64,000 nucleotides of DNA from Verrucomicrobiaceae bacterium (GTDB taxonomy: Bacteria > Verrucomicrobiota > Verrucomicrobiia > Verrucomicrobiales > Verrucomicrobiaceae): contig JAIXOU010000030.1 in the NCBI GenBank assembly GCA_027486585.1, forward strand, positions 39,254 through 103,253, given 5' to 3'. The notes under the pieces were generated by a model, which was not told the DNA's origin, searched no databases, and saw nothing but the letters and a program-made list of their open reading frames with translations. Made by a program: the position numbers and the translations under genes. Positions 43,279 through 51,800 of the stretch are shown one piece after another (position 1 is the stretch's first letter; the number at the start of each line of letters is the position of its first letter).

Positions 43279-45195
43279 TCACAAATTCATTCGCAAGTTA
43301 GCGATCTTCCCCTCAAACTTCCCTTTCGCGGTGTTAGGGGCCACGGGCACTTTGTTGTCGTGGCCGAGGCAGAAGTCTTCTTTGGGCTGACTGCGAATGA
43401 GGCTGGGGCTGGTGACGGTGATGGGGGCGTTTTGATCGAGCTGGAGCGTGAGCTGGCCTTTTTGGCCGAGGGTGGCGGTGATGTGGTGGGGTTGGTTGTC
43501 GGCGGGGTAGTCGGTCTGGGCGGTGGTAAGGGTTTTGCCGTGGCGGATGGCCCAGATGAGCCTGCCAGCGCTGAGATGGAGCGCGTAGCCAGTGCTAGCG
43601 CCGCCGTGGGCGATGAGGATGGCATCGCGCTGCGCGGTGGTGAGCTCGCAGGTGAGGGTGAAGGGCGTGTCGGCGATGTGCGGGGCGTTTTCGGCATCGA
43701 GTTTGTCGCCGGGTTGGAGCTTGGAGAGGTCGGTGGGCTTGGCTTTGGCCTTTGCCTTGGGAGCCGGGCGTTCTTTGGGTTTGTCGCTCGTGGGATAGAG
43801 AGTGACGGGATTTTCGACCACGCCGGGCGGGCGTCGGCTTTTGGGTTCGTCGCCGCCGATCTCAGTGGTCATCTTTTCGGCGAGGGCGGTGAGCTTGGCG
43901 ACGATGTCGGGATGTTGGGCGGCAAGGTTGGTCTTTTCGCCGATGTCTTGATCGAGGTGGTAGAGGCGCGGGTTTTTTTTCGCATCGTCAGCGGCTTCTT
44001 TGCCCATGGTTTCTTTTTGCGTGGTGAGGGCGAGCTTCCATGGGCCTTGGCGCACGGCTTGGAGGTTGTAGCTGGAGAAGTAGTAGTGGGCTTCGCGTGG
44101 CGAGTCTTTGCTTTGGCCAAAGAGTAGCGGGGAGAGGTCGCGGCCGTCGATGACGGGCTGCGCGGGCACCTCGGCTCCGGCGATTTTCAGGCAGGTGGGC
44201 AGCACGTCGACGGTGCCGGCGACGGCATCGCTCACGCTGCCGGGCGCGATCTTGCCGGGCCACCACGCGAGCGTGGGGACGCGCACGCCGCCTTCCCAGG
44301 TGCTGCCTTTGCCGCCGCGCAAGGGACCGGCGCTGCCGCCATCGGGACCTTTGATGAGCCAGGGGCCGTTGTCGCTGGTGAAAATGACGAGGGTATTCTG
44401 ATCGAGCTGCAGCTCGCGCAGCGTGTCGAACACGCGGCCGACGCTGGCATCGACCTCCTGCACCCAGTCGCCAAAGCGGCCGTTTTGCGAGCTGCCCTGG
44501 AAGGCCTTGCCGGGATGGATGGGCGTGTGCACGGCGGTGTGCGGGAAGTAGAGGAAGAACGGCTGCGCCGTGTTCTTGGTACCTGGTTCTTGGTTCTTCG
44601 TTGCTTGGGTGCTGCGGATGAACTTCACGGCCTCGTCGGTGTAGATTTCCTCGATGCGATCCTGGTCGGCCTCGTCGAGCAGGCGCTCGACTTTCTCATC
44701 GCGCACGAGCGGCACGACGCGGCGTCCGTTCACGCTCGCGGTTTTGAGCATGTCATTGGAATACGGGATGCCGAGGTAGTGATCAAAGCCCTGCTTCGTG
44801 GGCAAAAACGCCGCTTGGTCGCCGAGGTGCCACTTCCCAATGCACTGCGTGGCATAGCCCAGGGACCGCAAGCGATCCGCGATGGTGTATTCCTGCGGAT
44901 GCAGCCCATTTTTGCTCCCTGGCGGATACACGCCGGGCACGGACACGCGTGCGCCATAGCACCCGGTCAGGATCTGCGCCCGCGACACGCTGCACACTGG
45001 CGCGGCGTAGAACGACGTGAGCTTCATGCCTTCCCGCGCCATGCGGTCGAGATGCGGCGTCCTCTGCTTCACCGCGCCGAAGGGGCCGATGTCGCCGTAG
45101 CCAAGGTCATCAATGAAGTGGATGATGATGTTCGGCTGCGAAGCAGCGGCGCAGAGCGAAGAACTGAGGGCGAAGAGGCAGAGGAGGAGGCGCAT
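43279..45195 (-). CDS. exported sulfatase with C-terminal LamG-like domain, 638 aa
   Basis: It has a signal peptide, metal-site start PNIIIHFIDDLGYGD (D29, D30), then PVCSVSRAQILTGCYG as the formylglycine motif (Cys68). The third position is Val rather than the usual Pro/Ala. GKWHLGDQ near 120, FPHTAVHTPIHPG and FTSDNGPWLIKG supply the other active-site groups. A Lys/Ala-rich linker (about 490-510) leads to a LamG-like sandwich (about 515-638). About 15 residues before PFFLYFPH (around ATKNQEPGTKN) are encoded by a short repeat at 44572-44598. It resembles arylsulfatase-A-type PVC enzymes and is the first gene of the minus-strand cluster. Confidence 0.88.
   Translation of the reverse strand: MRLLLCLFALSSSLCAAASQPNIIIHFIDDLGYGDIGPFGAVKQRTPHLDRMAREGMKLTSFYAAPVCSVSRAQILTGCYGARVSVPGVYPPGSKNGLHPQEYTIADRLRSLGYATQCIGKWHLGDQAAFLPTKQGFDHYLGIPYSNDMLKTASVNGRRVVPLVRDEKVERLLDEADQDRIEEIYTDEAVKFIRSTQATKNQEPGTKNTAQPFFLYFPHTAVHTPIHPGKAFQGSSQNGRFGDWVQEVDASVGRVFDTLRELQLDQNTLVIFTSDNGPWLIKGPDGGSAGPLRGGKGSTWEGGVRVPTLAWWPGKIAPGSVSDAVAGTVDVLPTCLKIAGAEVPAQPVIDGRDLSPLLFGQSKDSPREAHYYFSSYNLQAVRQGPWKLALTTQKETMGKEAADDAKKNPRLYHLDQDIGEKTNLAAQHPDIVAKLTALAEKMTTEIGGDEPKSRRPPGVVENPVTLYPTSDKPKERPAPKAKAKAKPTDLSKLQPGDKLDAENAPHIADTPFTLTCELTTAQRDAILIAHGGASTGYALHLSAGRLIWAIRHGKTLTTAQTDYPADNQPHHITATLGQKGQLTLQLDQNAPITVTSPSLIRSQPKEDFCLGHDNKVPVAPNTAKGKFEGKIANLRMNL
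44572..44598. repeat. short in-frame repeat (family F) inside sulfatase gene
   Basis: GTTCTTGGTACC is followed at once by TGGTTCTTGGTTCTT: three direct GGTTCTT-type units, and the first junction contains the palindrome GGTACC. On the coding strand it encodes an Asn/Lys/Glu-rich stretch just before the conserved PFFLYFPH of sulfatases, where related enzymes have a shorter loop. Probably a repeat insertion, though weaker evidence than families A-D. Confidence 0.45.
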
Positions 45196-45210
45196 GGAGA
45201 TAGGGTGGAG

Positions 45211-45759
45211 TTATGAAAAGTAGTCCTTACCGACGTAATCGCTAGGCAACAGACACTCGCTGATAATGTGCTCTGCTCTGAGGCCTTCCAACTCACCACA
45301 TACCTCTAATTGTGATGCTAATTCAGCGATGGCAGAACATACGGAGGGGCGTTGTAGGAGTGACCTGAGAGGGGCTTCGATTTCAGTGAACAAATGAAGA
45401 GGGTATCGGTGGCGTCGGAATGAAATGAACTGATTCAAGTCTGTTGCTGCCCATCCCGCACAACCTGCTTTTTCTAGGACACTGTCTGGTTGGAAAATTG
45501 TTTCGCGAAATGCGGTAATGTAAGTGCCAAATGATTCTGGTGCATACAAGACTTGTCCGATTGGGCCAGCCAAGCAGATCCCCAGTTCTTGATCACGTTC
45601 ATCAGGCGGGCACTTACCAGACGAGATATCCCAGTGAAATCCCCCCTTCATGTGTTCTGAGGCAATAATGCTGACTTTTTTTAGCAGTCCCAAACGTCCC
45701 AAGCAAACACCTGTAACGGCATGAGAAACCTCGTGAATCGCTACGATTCGATCACTCAT
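45211..45759 (-). CDS. small FtsH-peptidase-like (M41-like) HExxH protein, 182 aa
   Basis: I chose the start at 45759 because it overlaps the toxin stop (ATGA); the longer frame to 45972 is antisense-quality sequence from the toxin gene. IVAIHEVSHAVTG places a zinc motif at H9-E10-H13. CLAGPIGQVLY (63-72) and GWAATDLNQF, with D107 as the likely third zinc ligand, follow the order seen in the FtsH peptidase domain. There is no AAA domain, signal peptide or membrane segment. It probably encodes a free-standing metalloprotease. Translational coupling to a PIN toxin suggests a part in toxin or antitoxin turnover (inference). Confidence 0.65.
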   Translation of the reverse strand: MSDRIVAIHEVSHAVTGVCLGRLGLLKKVSIIASEHMKGGFHWDISSGKCPPDERDQELGICLAGPIGQVLYAPESFGTYITAFRETIFQPDSVLEKAGCAGWAATDLNQFISFRRHRYPLHLFTEIEAPLRSLLQRPSVCSAIAELASQLEVCGELEGLRAEHIISECLLPSDYVGKDYFS

Positions 45760-46187
45760 GAAATCAATGGATTCACCCACGCCAAACCTGGAAAGCGTCC
45801 GAAGTCCGTGTCGCAGCTCGCCATCGTCGCTCCATGCTCTTGCGCGATGGCGGCGAGGTGGGCGTCGGTGACGAGGTTGGGACCGGCATTCACAGCCTGA
45901 CATGCTGCGGTGAAGTGGAGGAGGTGATTGTTGTCGGGCTCCAACGCCGTGACGTTTGGTAGCGAGAGCCAATCACGCACTTGGTCGAGCGCCTGATCCA
46001 GCGTGAGTGGCTGGCTGAGCACTTTGGGGTTGATAGAAAGACGCACGAAACCCAGTAGCGCCACCCAAGGCATGCCGATGGGCGTTCCGGCGTTGATCTC
46101 CGTCTCCAACCACGTCTTCAGGGTGGTGTGCTCTGCCGCATCCGCGTTCACCGCGAAGATGAGGAGATTGACATCGACGACGAACAT
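45756..46187 (-). CDS. PIN-domain (VapC-like) toxin ribonuclease, 143 aa
   Basis: It has a PIN domain of normal VapC length. It opens MFVVDVNLLIFAVN (Asp5), has central acidic positions, and ends with the diagnostic TDAHLAAIAQEHGATMASCDTDFGRF (metal-binding Asp residues). VapC-type toxins cut tRNA or rRNA with magnesium. It follows a 78-residue presumed antitoxin by six bases and overlaps the HExxH gene by four, so the three form one operon. Confidence 0.88.
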   Translation of the reverse strand: MFVVDVNLLIFAVNADAAEHTTLKTWLETEINAGTPIGMPWVALLGFVRLSINPKVLSQPLTLDQALDQVRDWLSLPNVTALEPDNNHLLHFTAACQAVNAGPNLVTDAHLAAIAQEHGATMASCDTDFGRFPGLAWVNPLIS

Positions 46188-46193
46188 GAGGCT

Positions 46194-46430
46194 TTAAAAA
46201 TCCTCCGGCAGTTGTCCGAGCTTGTGGGGATCGAAACCGGGGCGGAAAGCTCCCATTTGATGGGTTTTGATACGGTAGCTGCCGCTCGCGGCTTTCGGGT
46301 GGCCGTTCTGGCTGCCTTTGCCAGCCTGAAACCGCTGCATGAGTAATCCCACGATCTTTTCGACCGTGTGGGCGGTGGCTGGATCAGCCTCGCGCAGGTA
46401 ATGATCAAGCTGTTCGGCGGTAGCGTTCAT
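46194..46430 (-). CDS. probable VapB-like antitoxin, 78 aa
   Basis: A small charged protein directly upstream of the PIN toxin. Residues 1-35 are helical (DHYLREADPATAHTVEKIVGLLMQRF); the C-terminal half (SYRIKTHQMGAFRPGFDPHKLGQLPEDF) looks like the extended toxin-binding tail of VapB-type antitoxins. No clear AbrB or ribbon-helix-helix motif is evident, so the family is uncertain and the call rests mainly on position. Confidence 0.6.
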   Translation of the reverse strand: MNATAEQLDHYLREADPATAHTVEKIVGLLMQRFQAGKGSQNGHPKAASGSYRIKTHQMGAFRPGFDPHKLGQLPEDF

Positions 46431-46494
46431 GGTGTGAGTTTAGCAAACGGGCTGCACGAAGGCAAGGCGTGAGATGTGGAGGTATGCGCTAGGG

Positions 46495-46547
46495 GTAGGC
46501 GCATTCGCCAGAATGTGGGGATTTCTCGTTCTAGCGAACGAGCCTAC
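46495..46547. repeat. palindromic repeat (family E)
   Basis: Arms 46495-46513 (GTAGGCGCATTCGCCAGAA) and 46529-46547 are inverted copies matching at 16 of 19 positions around a 15-base loop. It lies between the antitoxin start and the DUF1080 stop. A solo half-copy occurs at 58425-58443. Confidence 0.75.
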
Positions 46548-46550
46548 GAA

Positions 46551-47318
46551 CTACTTCACCACCGGCCCCGTGCCTTGCGGACGACTCGTGCGCGGTTTCT
46601 CGATCTTCGTGGCGGTTGCGGGCAGTTTCGCGGGGTCGAAGGGGACGAGCTGGGTCTCGGGCAGGACTTTGATGCGGAGGGCTTTGATCTCGACGCGGTT
46701 GGGGTTGCCTTTGTGGAGCTGGATGGCGAGCAGGCCCTCCAGCGCGCGTTTGTCCGCGTGGTTGTCGATGAGCTCGGAGGTGGGCTGGCCGTTGATGAAG
46801 TGCTGGAGGCGGTTTCCCTGTGCGACGATGACGTATTCGTTCCACTGGCTGACATCGACCTTCACGGGCGCGTGCTCGCTGAGCTGCCAGAGGGCGCCAT
46901 CGGGGTCGAGGAGGACGTTTTTGCCGTTCAGTCCGAAGATGCCGCGACCGCGCTCCTCGTAGGTCATGCCGGTATGCTCGATGGCGGGATGGATGTCGCA
47001 CTGGTAGCCGGTGATCACCCACGGGGCCACGTCCTTCAGCTCGCGGCTGCGATACTGGATGCCGCTGTTGTTATCTCCGATGACACGGACGGTGGCACGC
47101 AATTCGAAGTCCTTCACAACGCCACCGCGCCAGATGAGGAAGCTGTTGTTCGCCATGGCGTCAGGCGTGGGATTCGTGCCGATGACGATGCCGTTCTCGA
47201 CCTTCCAGAGCTTCGGGTCGCCATCCCAACCGGTGAGGTCTTTGCCGTTGAAGAGTGGTTTGTAGGCGTCTTGTGCAAAGGCGGCGGTGGCAAAGAGAGT
47301 GAAGAGGAGAATTTTCAT
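46551..47318 (-). CDS. exported DUF1080 (3-keto-disaccharide hydrolase-like) protein, 255 aa
   Basis: It has a signal peptide (MKILLFTLFATAAFAQ), then the DUF1080 sandwich: YKPLFNGKDLTGWDGDPKLWKVENG, FELRATVRVIGDNNSGIQYRS, GYQCDIHP and VDVSQWNEYVIVAQGNRLQHFING. Members of this domain family have been linked to hydrolysis of 3-keto-glycosides. With the ThuA and dehydrogenase proteins of this window it could take part in an oxidise-then-hydrolyse route. It is divergent from the Fic gene; the 129-base gap holds operator-like repeats. Confidence 0.9.
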   Translation of the reverse strand: MKILLFTLFATAAFAQDAYKPLFNGKDLTGWDGDPKLWKVENGIVIGTNPTPDAMANNSFLIWRGGVVKDFELRATVRVIGDNNSGIQYRSRELKDVAPWVITGYQCDIHPAIEHTGMTYEERGRGIFGLNGKNVLLDPDGALWQLSEHAPVKVDVSQWNEYVIVAQGNRLQHFINGQPTSELIDNHADKRALEGLLAIQLHKGNPNRVEIKALRIKVLPETQLVPFDPAKLPATATKIEKPRTSRPQGTGPVVK

Positions 47319-47369
47319 AATCAGCGATTAAAATGGCCATTTGTTCGGATCACGCCACAAAACTGGCAT

Positions 47370-47438
47370 TTATGGCGCAATTAAGACTTTTGCGCCATAA
47401 AACGTCTTTTAATTGGCGCATTGGAAGCCATTGCGCCA
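47370..47438. promoter_or_regulatory. two operator-like inverted repeats upstream of Fic gene
   Basis: Site 1 is a perfect 11-bp inverted repeat, TTATGGCGCAA (47370-47380) with TTGCGCCATAA (47390-47400), nine-base spacer. Site 2 repeats the core: TGGCGCA (47414-47420) with TGCGCCA (47432-47438). The Fic ATG is nine bases further on, and the Fic protein has a winged-helix-like N-terminus, so autoregulation is a plausible reading. Confidence 0.6.
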
Positions 47439-47447
47439 CATTAAGCT

Positions 47448-48818
47448 ATGCCCAAAATCCTTTCTGACGACGAGATGATCCCAGTCTTTGAAACCGTGGC
47501 TGGATTTTCTGAGCCTGCATCCATTGAGGAAATCAACAGTTGCCTCCCTCTGGCGATGCCGCGGCGCACACTGCAAAGGCGACTCGCTGCATTGGTGGAT
47601 CAGGGAAAGCTGACGGCACTGGGAGATCGTGGAGGCAGGCGATATGAAATCAAAGCGCCTGATGCCGAAATTCCAGCGACTTCCTCAAGCGGTGAGATTC
47701 AACTGAGCAAGGCAGCTCAAGCGATTCGTGAACAGGTCACGCGACCTCTTTCTGCTCGCAGACCTGTGGGTTATCGTTCGGAGTTTCTGACAGCGTACCG
47801 CCCTAATGTGTCGGCTTACTTGAGTGTGAAACTGCGTATGAAGCTCCAGGAAATAGGTCGCACCTCAGACACGCCGTCGCCTGCTGGCACTTATCTCCGC
47901 AAGGTCATGGACCGCTTGCTGATCGATCTGTCGTGGAACTCCAGTCGCCTAGAGGGTAACACCTATTCTCTACTGGAAACACAACGCCTGCTCGAAATGG
48001 GTGAGAGCGCGAGTGGCCGGAAAGCAGAGGAAACCCAGATGTTGCTCAATCACAAGGCAGCCATCGAGCTTCTGGCACAGCAATCCGAGGATGTTGGATT
48101 CAACCGATACACCATTTGCAACCTGCACGCATTGCTCTCTGACAATCTTCTGCCTGACCCATCTGCCGGAGGGCGACTGCGTGGACATTCGGTGAGCATC
48201 GGACGCTCAGTGTTTCACCCGCTTGAAGTGCCGCAACTCATTGAACAACGCTTTAATGAGCTACTGACCAAGGCTGAAGCGATTGAAGATGCCTTTGAGC
48301 AATCCTTCTTTGTTATGGTGCATCTGCCATATTTGCAGCCCTTTGAAGACGTGAACAAACGCGTGTCCCGTCTGGCTGCCAATATTCCATTGGTGAGGCA
48401 CAACCTCAGTCCGCTATCCTTTGTGGATGTGCCACAGCCAGACTATGTGAACGCCATCTTAGGTGTCTATGAACTTAACCAAGTGGAGTATCTGCGGGAC
48501 GTTTTTGTCTGGGCTTACGAGCGCTCCTGTGCTCGCTACTCCGCGATTCGCCAGTCGCTGGGTGAACCCGATCCTTTCCGCCTTCGCTATCGCCTGCCCT
48601 TGATGGACGTCATCGGTGATGTGGTTCGTGGCGTCATGGATAAGAAGACTGCGGTGAGCTTTCTATCTCATCGCGTACCCGAACTCGTGCCAGTTGAGGA
48701 TCAAGCCAAGTTTATCGTGATGGCGGAGAGTGAACTGGCAAGTCTGCACGATGCAAACTTTGCCCGTTTTCGTATCCGACCCTCAGAGTTCGATCAATGG
48801 AAAAAGTCTTGGAAGTAA
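47448..48818 (+). CDS. Fic-family protein with winged-helix N-terminus and altered active site
   Basis: The first 70 residues of this 456-residue protein resemble a winged helix (IEEINSCLPLAMPRRTLQRRLAALVDQGKL). Residues about 105-180 form the Fic N-terminal region with the inhibitory-helix motif SSRLEGN (S165, E169). The active-site loop is YLQPFEDVNKRVSRLAAN (Q297 to R308) instead of the usual HxFx[D/E]GNGRxxR: the catalytic His is Gln, and both Gly residues are replaced. AMP transfer may therefore be lost or changed. Operator-like repeats lie directly upstream. It is convergent with the dehydrogenase gene ending at 48825. Probably a regulatory or toxin-like Fic protein. Confidence 0.85.
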   Translation: MPKILSDDEMIPVFETVAGFSEPASIEEINSCLPLAMPRRTLQRRLAALVDQGKLTALGDRGGRRYEIKAPDAEIPATSSSGEIQLSKAAQAIREQVTRPLSARRPVGYRSEFLTAYRPNVSAYLSVKLRMKLQEIGRTSDTPSPAGTYLRKVMDRLLIDLSWNSSRLEGNTYSLLETQRLLEMGESASGRKAEETQMLLNHKAAIELLAQQSEDVGFNRYTICNLHALLSDNLLPDPSAGGRLRGHSVSIGRSVFHPLEVPQLIEQRFNELLTKAEAIEDAFEQSFFVMVHLPYLQPFEDVNKRVSRLAANIPLVRHNLSPLSFVDVPQPDYVNAILGVYELNQVEYLRDVFVWAYERSCARYSAIRQSLGEPDPFRLRYRLPLMDVIGDVVRGVMDKKTAVSFLSHRVPELVPVEDQAKFIVMAESELASLHDANFARFRIRPSEFDQWKKSWK

Positions 48819-48824
48819 TCGAGT

Positions 48825-51800
48825 TCACTTCACCCTCATCACGCCGCGCATGATGACCCAGTGACCGGGGAAGGTGCAGATGTAGGGGTAGTCGCCGGGT
48901 TTGGTCGGAGCGGTGAAGCGCAGGGTTTCAGCGGTGTTTGGATTGAGCAGCTTGGTGTGGTGCAGGATCTTGTCGGTGACGGGAATGAAGTCCTTTTTGA
49001 TGCCGTCGGGATCCTTGGCCATTTCGTTGCCAGCGAGGCCGATTTCTTCAACGCTGCCTGGTAGGCAAATGGCAAGATTGTGCGCGGTGGCGTCGGGGTT
49101 ATTGAAGACGAGGCTCACGGGTTGACCGGCCTTCACGCTGAACTCCGTTTTGTCGAAGAGCATGCGCTCACGCACGCAGTTGATGGTGATTTTGGCGACG
49201 CCTGGTTGCTTGTCGAAGTCGGTTTCCTGCACGGTCTTTTTCTTTTCGCCAAAGCCGGGCTTGTAGCTCTTGGCGAAAGTCTCGAAGAAAGCGGCAACCT
49301 TTGAATTGCCTTCGCTCTTCCAGTGACGTGACAATGCCTCGCTGCCGAGCGCGGTGCGGATGGCATAGCGCAAATGGTCGCCCATGGGCTTGTCGATGGT
49401 GCCCACAATGGCATCGAGCGCGGGCTTCGTGCCCAAGTAGCTCGCGGCGATGACAGCTTGCAGACGCACAAGTTGGTTGTCGTCATTGGCGCGCTTGGTC
49501 AGTTGTTCGATGGCATCTGGAAGGGCACTATGGCGAAGTTGTTGCGTCGCCGCTGCACGAGCGAGGTGATCATCGCAGTTAAGCACTTGAATAAGCAAGT
49601 CGGTGTTCTGGCTGCTGATCGTGCGGTAGGTCCAAAGCGCTTCGACTTGATGATGACGATAGCGTTTGTCCTTTGGATCGAGTTTGGCCACCCAGGCATC
49701 CAGCGCTGTTTTGACTTCGTTCGCATCTCGCTCATGGAGTTCACGCTTGGCTTGGTAACGCCAGCGGTAGTGCGGGCTTTTGAGCAGATCGAGCAGAGCA
49801 GGGATGGGTGCTCCGGCGATGACGGGCGGCTCGGCGAGTGTGGCTCCCTTTGGCACGATGCGCCAGATGCGGCCGCTGGTGCGGAGACGGCGGGGATCGC
49901 GCAGGGAATATTGAGCATGGCCTTTGATGGGGTTGTACCAATCGCAGATGTAGAAGTCGCCGCGTGGGCCGACTTTCACATCGGTGGGGATGAAGCTCAG
50001 GTTGGTCGAGAAGATGAGGTCACCGATTTTCGTCTCTTCGAAGTGATCATCCTTCTCGATCCACTGATGCATTTCGATGTTATTCGTCGGCTTGTAGCGC
50101 GCTTTGATGAAGCCGCCCTGCAACTCCTGCGGGTAGAAGTCGAAATCGACAAATTCTTGGCCGCAGGTGCCGGAATAGGCAGGCATTTTGCCAGCGCCCG
50201 GATGTTGCTCGGGGTAGGGGGGATTCGTGGCGTGGAAGGCATCTGCAAAGATCGGATGACTGGCGACGTGATGGCCCCAATCATCAAAAGTCACCCCCCA
50301 AGGGTTCGTGCTCGGGTAGCTGCCGAAAACCGTCAGCTTCTGGGTGTCGGTGCGTAGGCGAAACCAGCCTGAGTTGTCCATACGAACGGGACCGTAGGCC
50401 GTCTCGACTTGGGAATGTAGAAAAATGGCATCACGGAAGATCAAATCGCCATCCGGTGTCCAAACAAAATCATGCAAGGCATGGTGCGAATCCTCGGTGC
50501 CGAAGCCGGTGAAGACCTGCCTGCGGAAGTCCGCTTTGCCATTGCCGTCCGTGTCTTTGAGGAAGGTCAAATGCGGCTCATCAGAGACATAGATGCCGCC
50601 ATCTCCAAACTCAAACGCGAGCGGAATGTGCAGTCCGTCCGCCCACACTTTGCAGGTGTCTGCGCGACCATCATTGTTAGTGTCTTCGAGGACGAGCAGG
50701 CGATCCGCAGGCTCCTGACCAGGATAGAGATGCGGATAAGCCTGCGAGGTGCTCACCCACATGCGTCCTTTCGTGTCAAAGCGTATCTGGATCGGATTGG
50801 CGATCTCCGGGAACTGCTCCTCACTGGCGAACAGATTCACTTCAAAGCGGGGATCGACCTTGAAGGCCGCCAGTTCATTCGCAGGCGTCATCCATTCGTT
50901 CGCGCCTTTGCTTTCCTTTGTCGCTGGCATCTCTGGCACATTACTGTCGTCCACCTTGATGTCTTTGCCGTTTGCGAGGCTCCAGATGCGCTGGTCGCGA
51001 TTGCTCACCATCACATCAAAGCTGCGCATGGCCGGTAGGAAGTCGAGATAGCCGTAGTCCTTGTTGCGGTCGCCCGTGTAGTAGAAGCCGTTCAGCGGCC
51101 GGTAACGCTGGAAAAACTGCTTGTTCTTGTCCGCGATGGCGGCACGCAGTTCCGGCGACGTCTCGGGCGCACTGACTTCAAAGGTCGCACGATACAGAGC
51201 TTCACCTAAAGCCGCATAGCCTGCGTCTTCGAGATGCACGCCATTATAAGTGAGTCCTTTCATCGCGGGCAACATAGGTTCGAACACATTGGCAAAACCA
51301 ACCTTCTCTGCTGCGGCCACTTCGCCCATCGCCTTTGTGTAGGCGGCGATGCGTGCATTGTTCATCGTTGCCGCAGGCACGCCTTTGACGTCCTCGTTGG
51401 CCGTGGGCGATACCAGCACAATGCGTGGTCCTGTTTGGCCATTGTAGGCATGGGTTTTTAGTTCCTGAATGAATGCCGTGACCCGTTGCTTGAACTCTGG
51501 TAGCTTCTCCATGCCACCGAACGATTCATTGAATCCAAACGCCGCGAAAATCACATCTGCCTCCTGCGCGGCGAGGTGCTGGTTCAGGGTGCCGAAGTTC
51601 TCTGGCCTCGGCATTAGGTCCACCTCATCTGCAGCCCAGGCCAGCGTGCGAATCACGAGTCCGAGATCTGCATGACCCTTTTGCAGCATCGCCTCGAAAT
51701 ACGGAAACTGCACCCCGCGATCAAACAGCGTGTTGCCGATGAACACAACGTGATCGCCTTTCTTCAATGCCAGCGGTAACTTCGTCTCCACCGCCGCCAT

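Noticed and set aside
45760-45972. N-terminal extension of the HExxH protein to 45972
   Set aside because: The extra 71 residues are Arg/His-rich out-of-frame translation of the PIN gene; the ATGA overlap at 45759 gives a better start.
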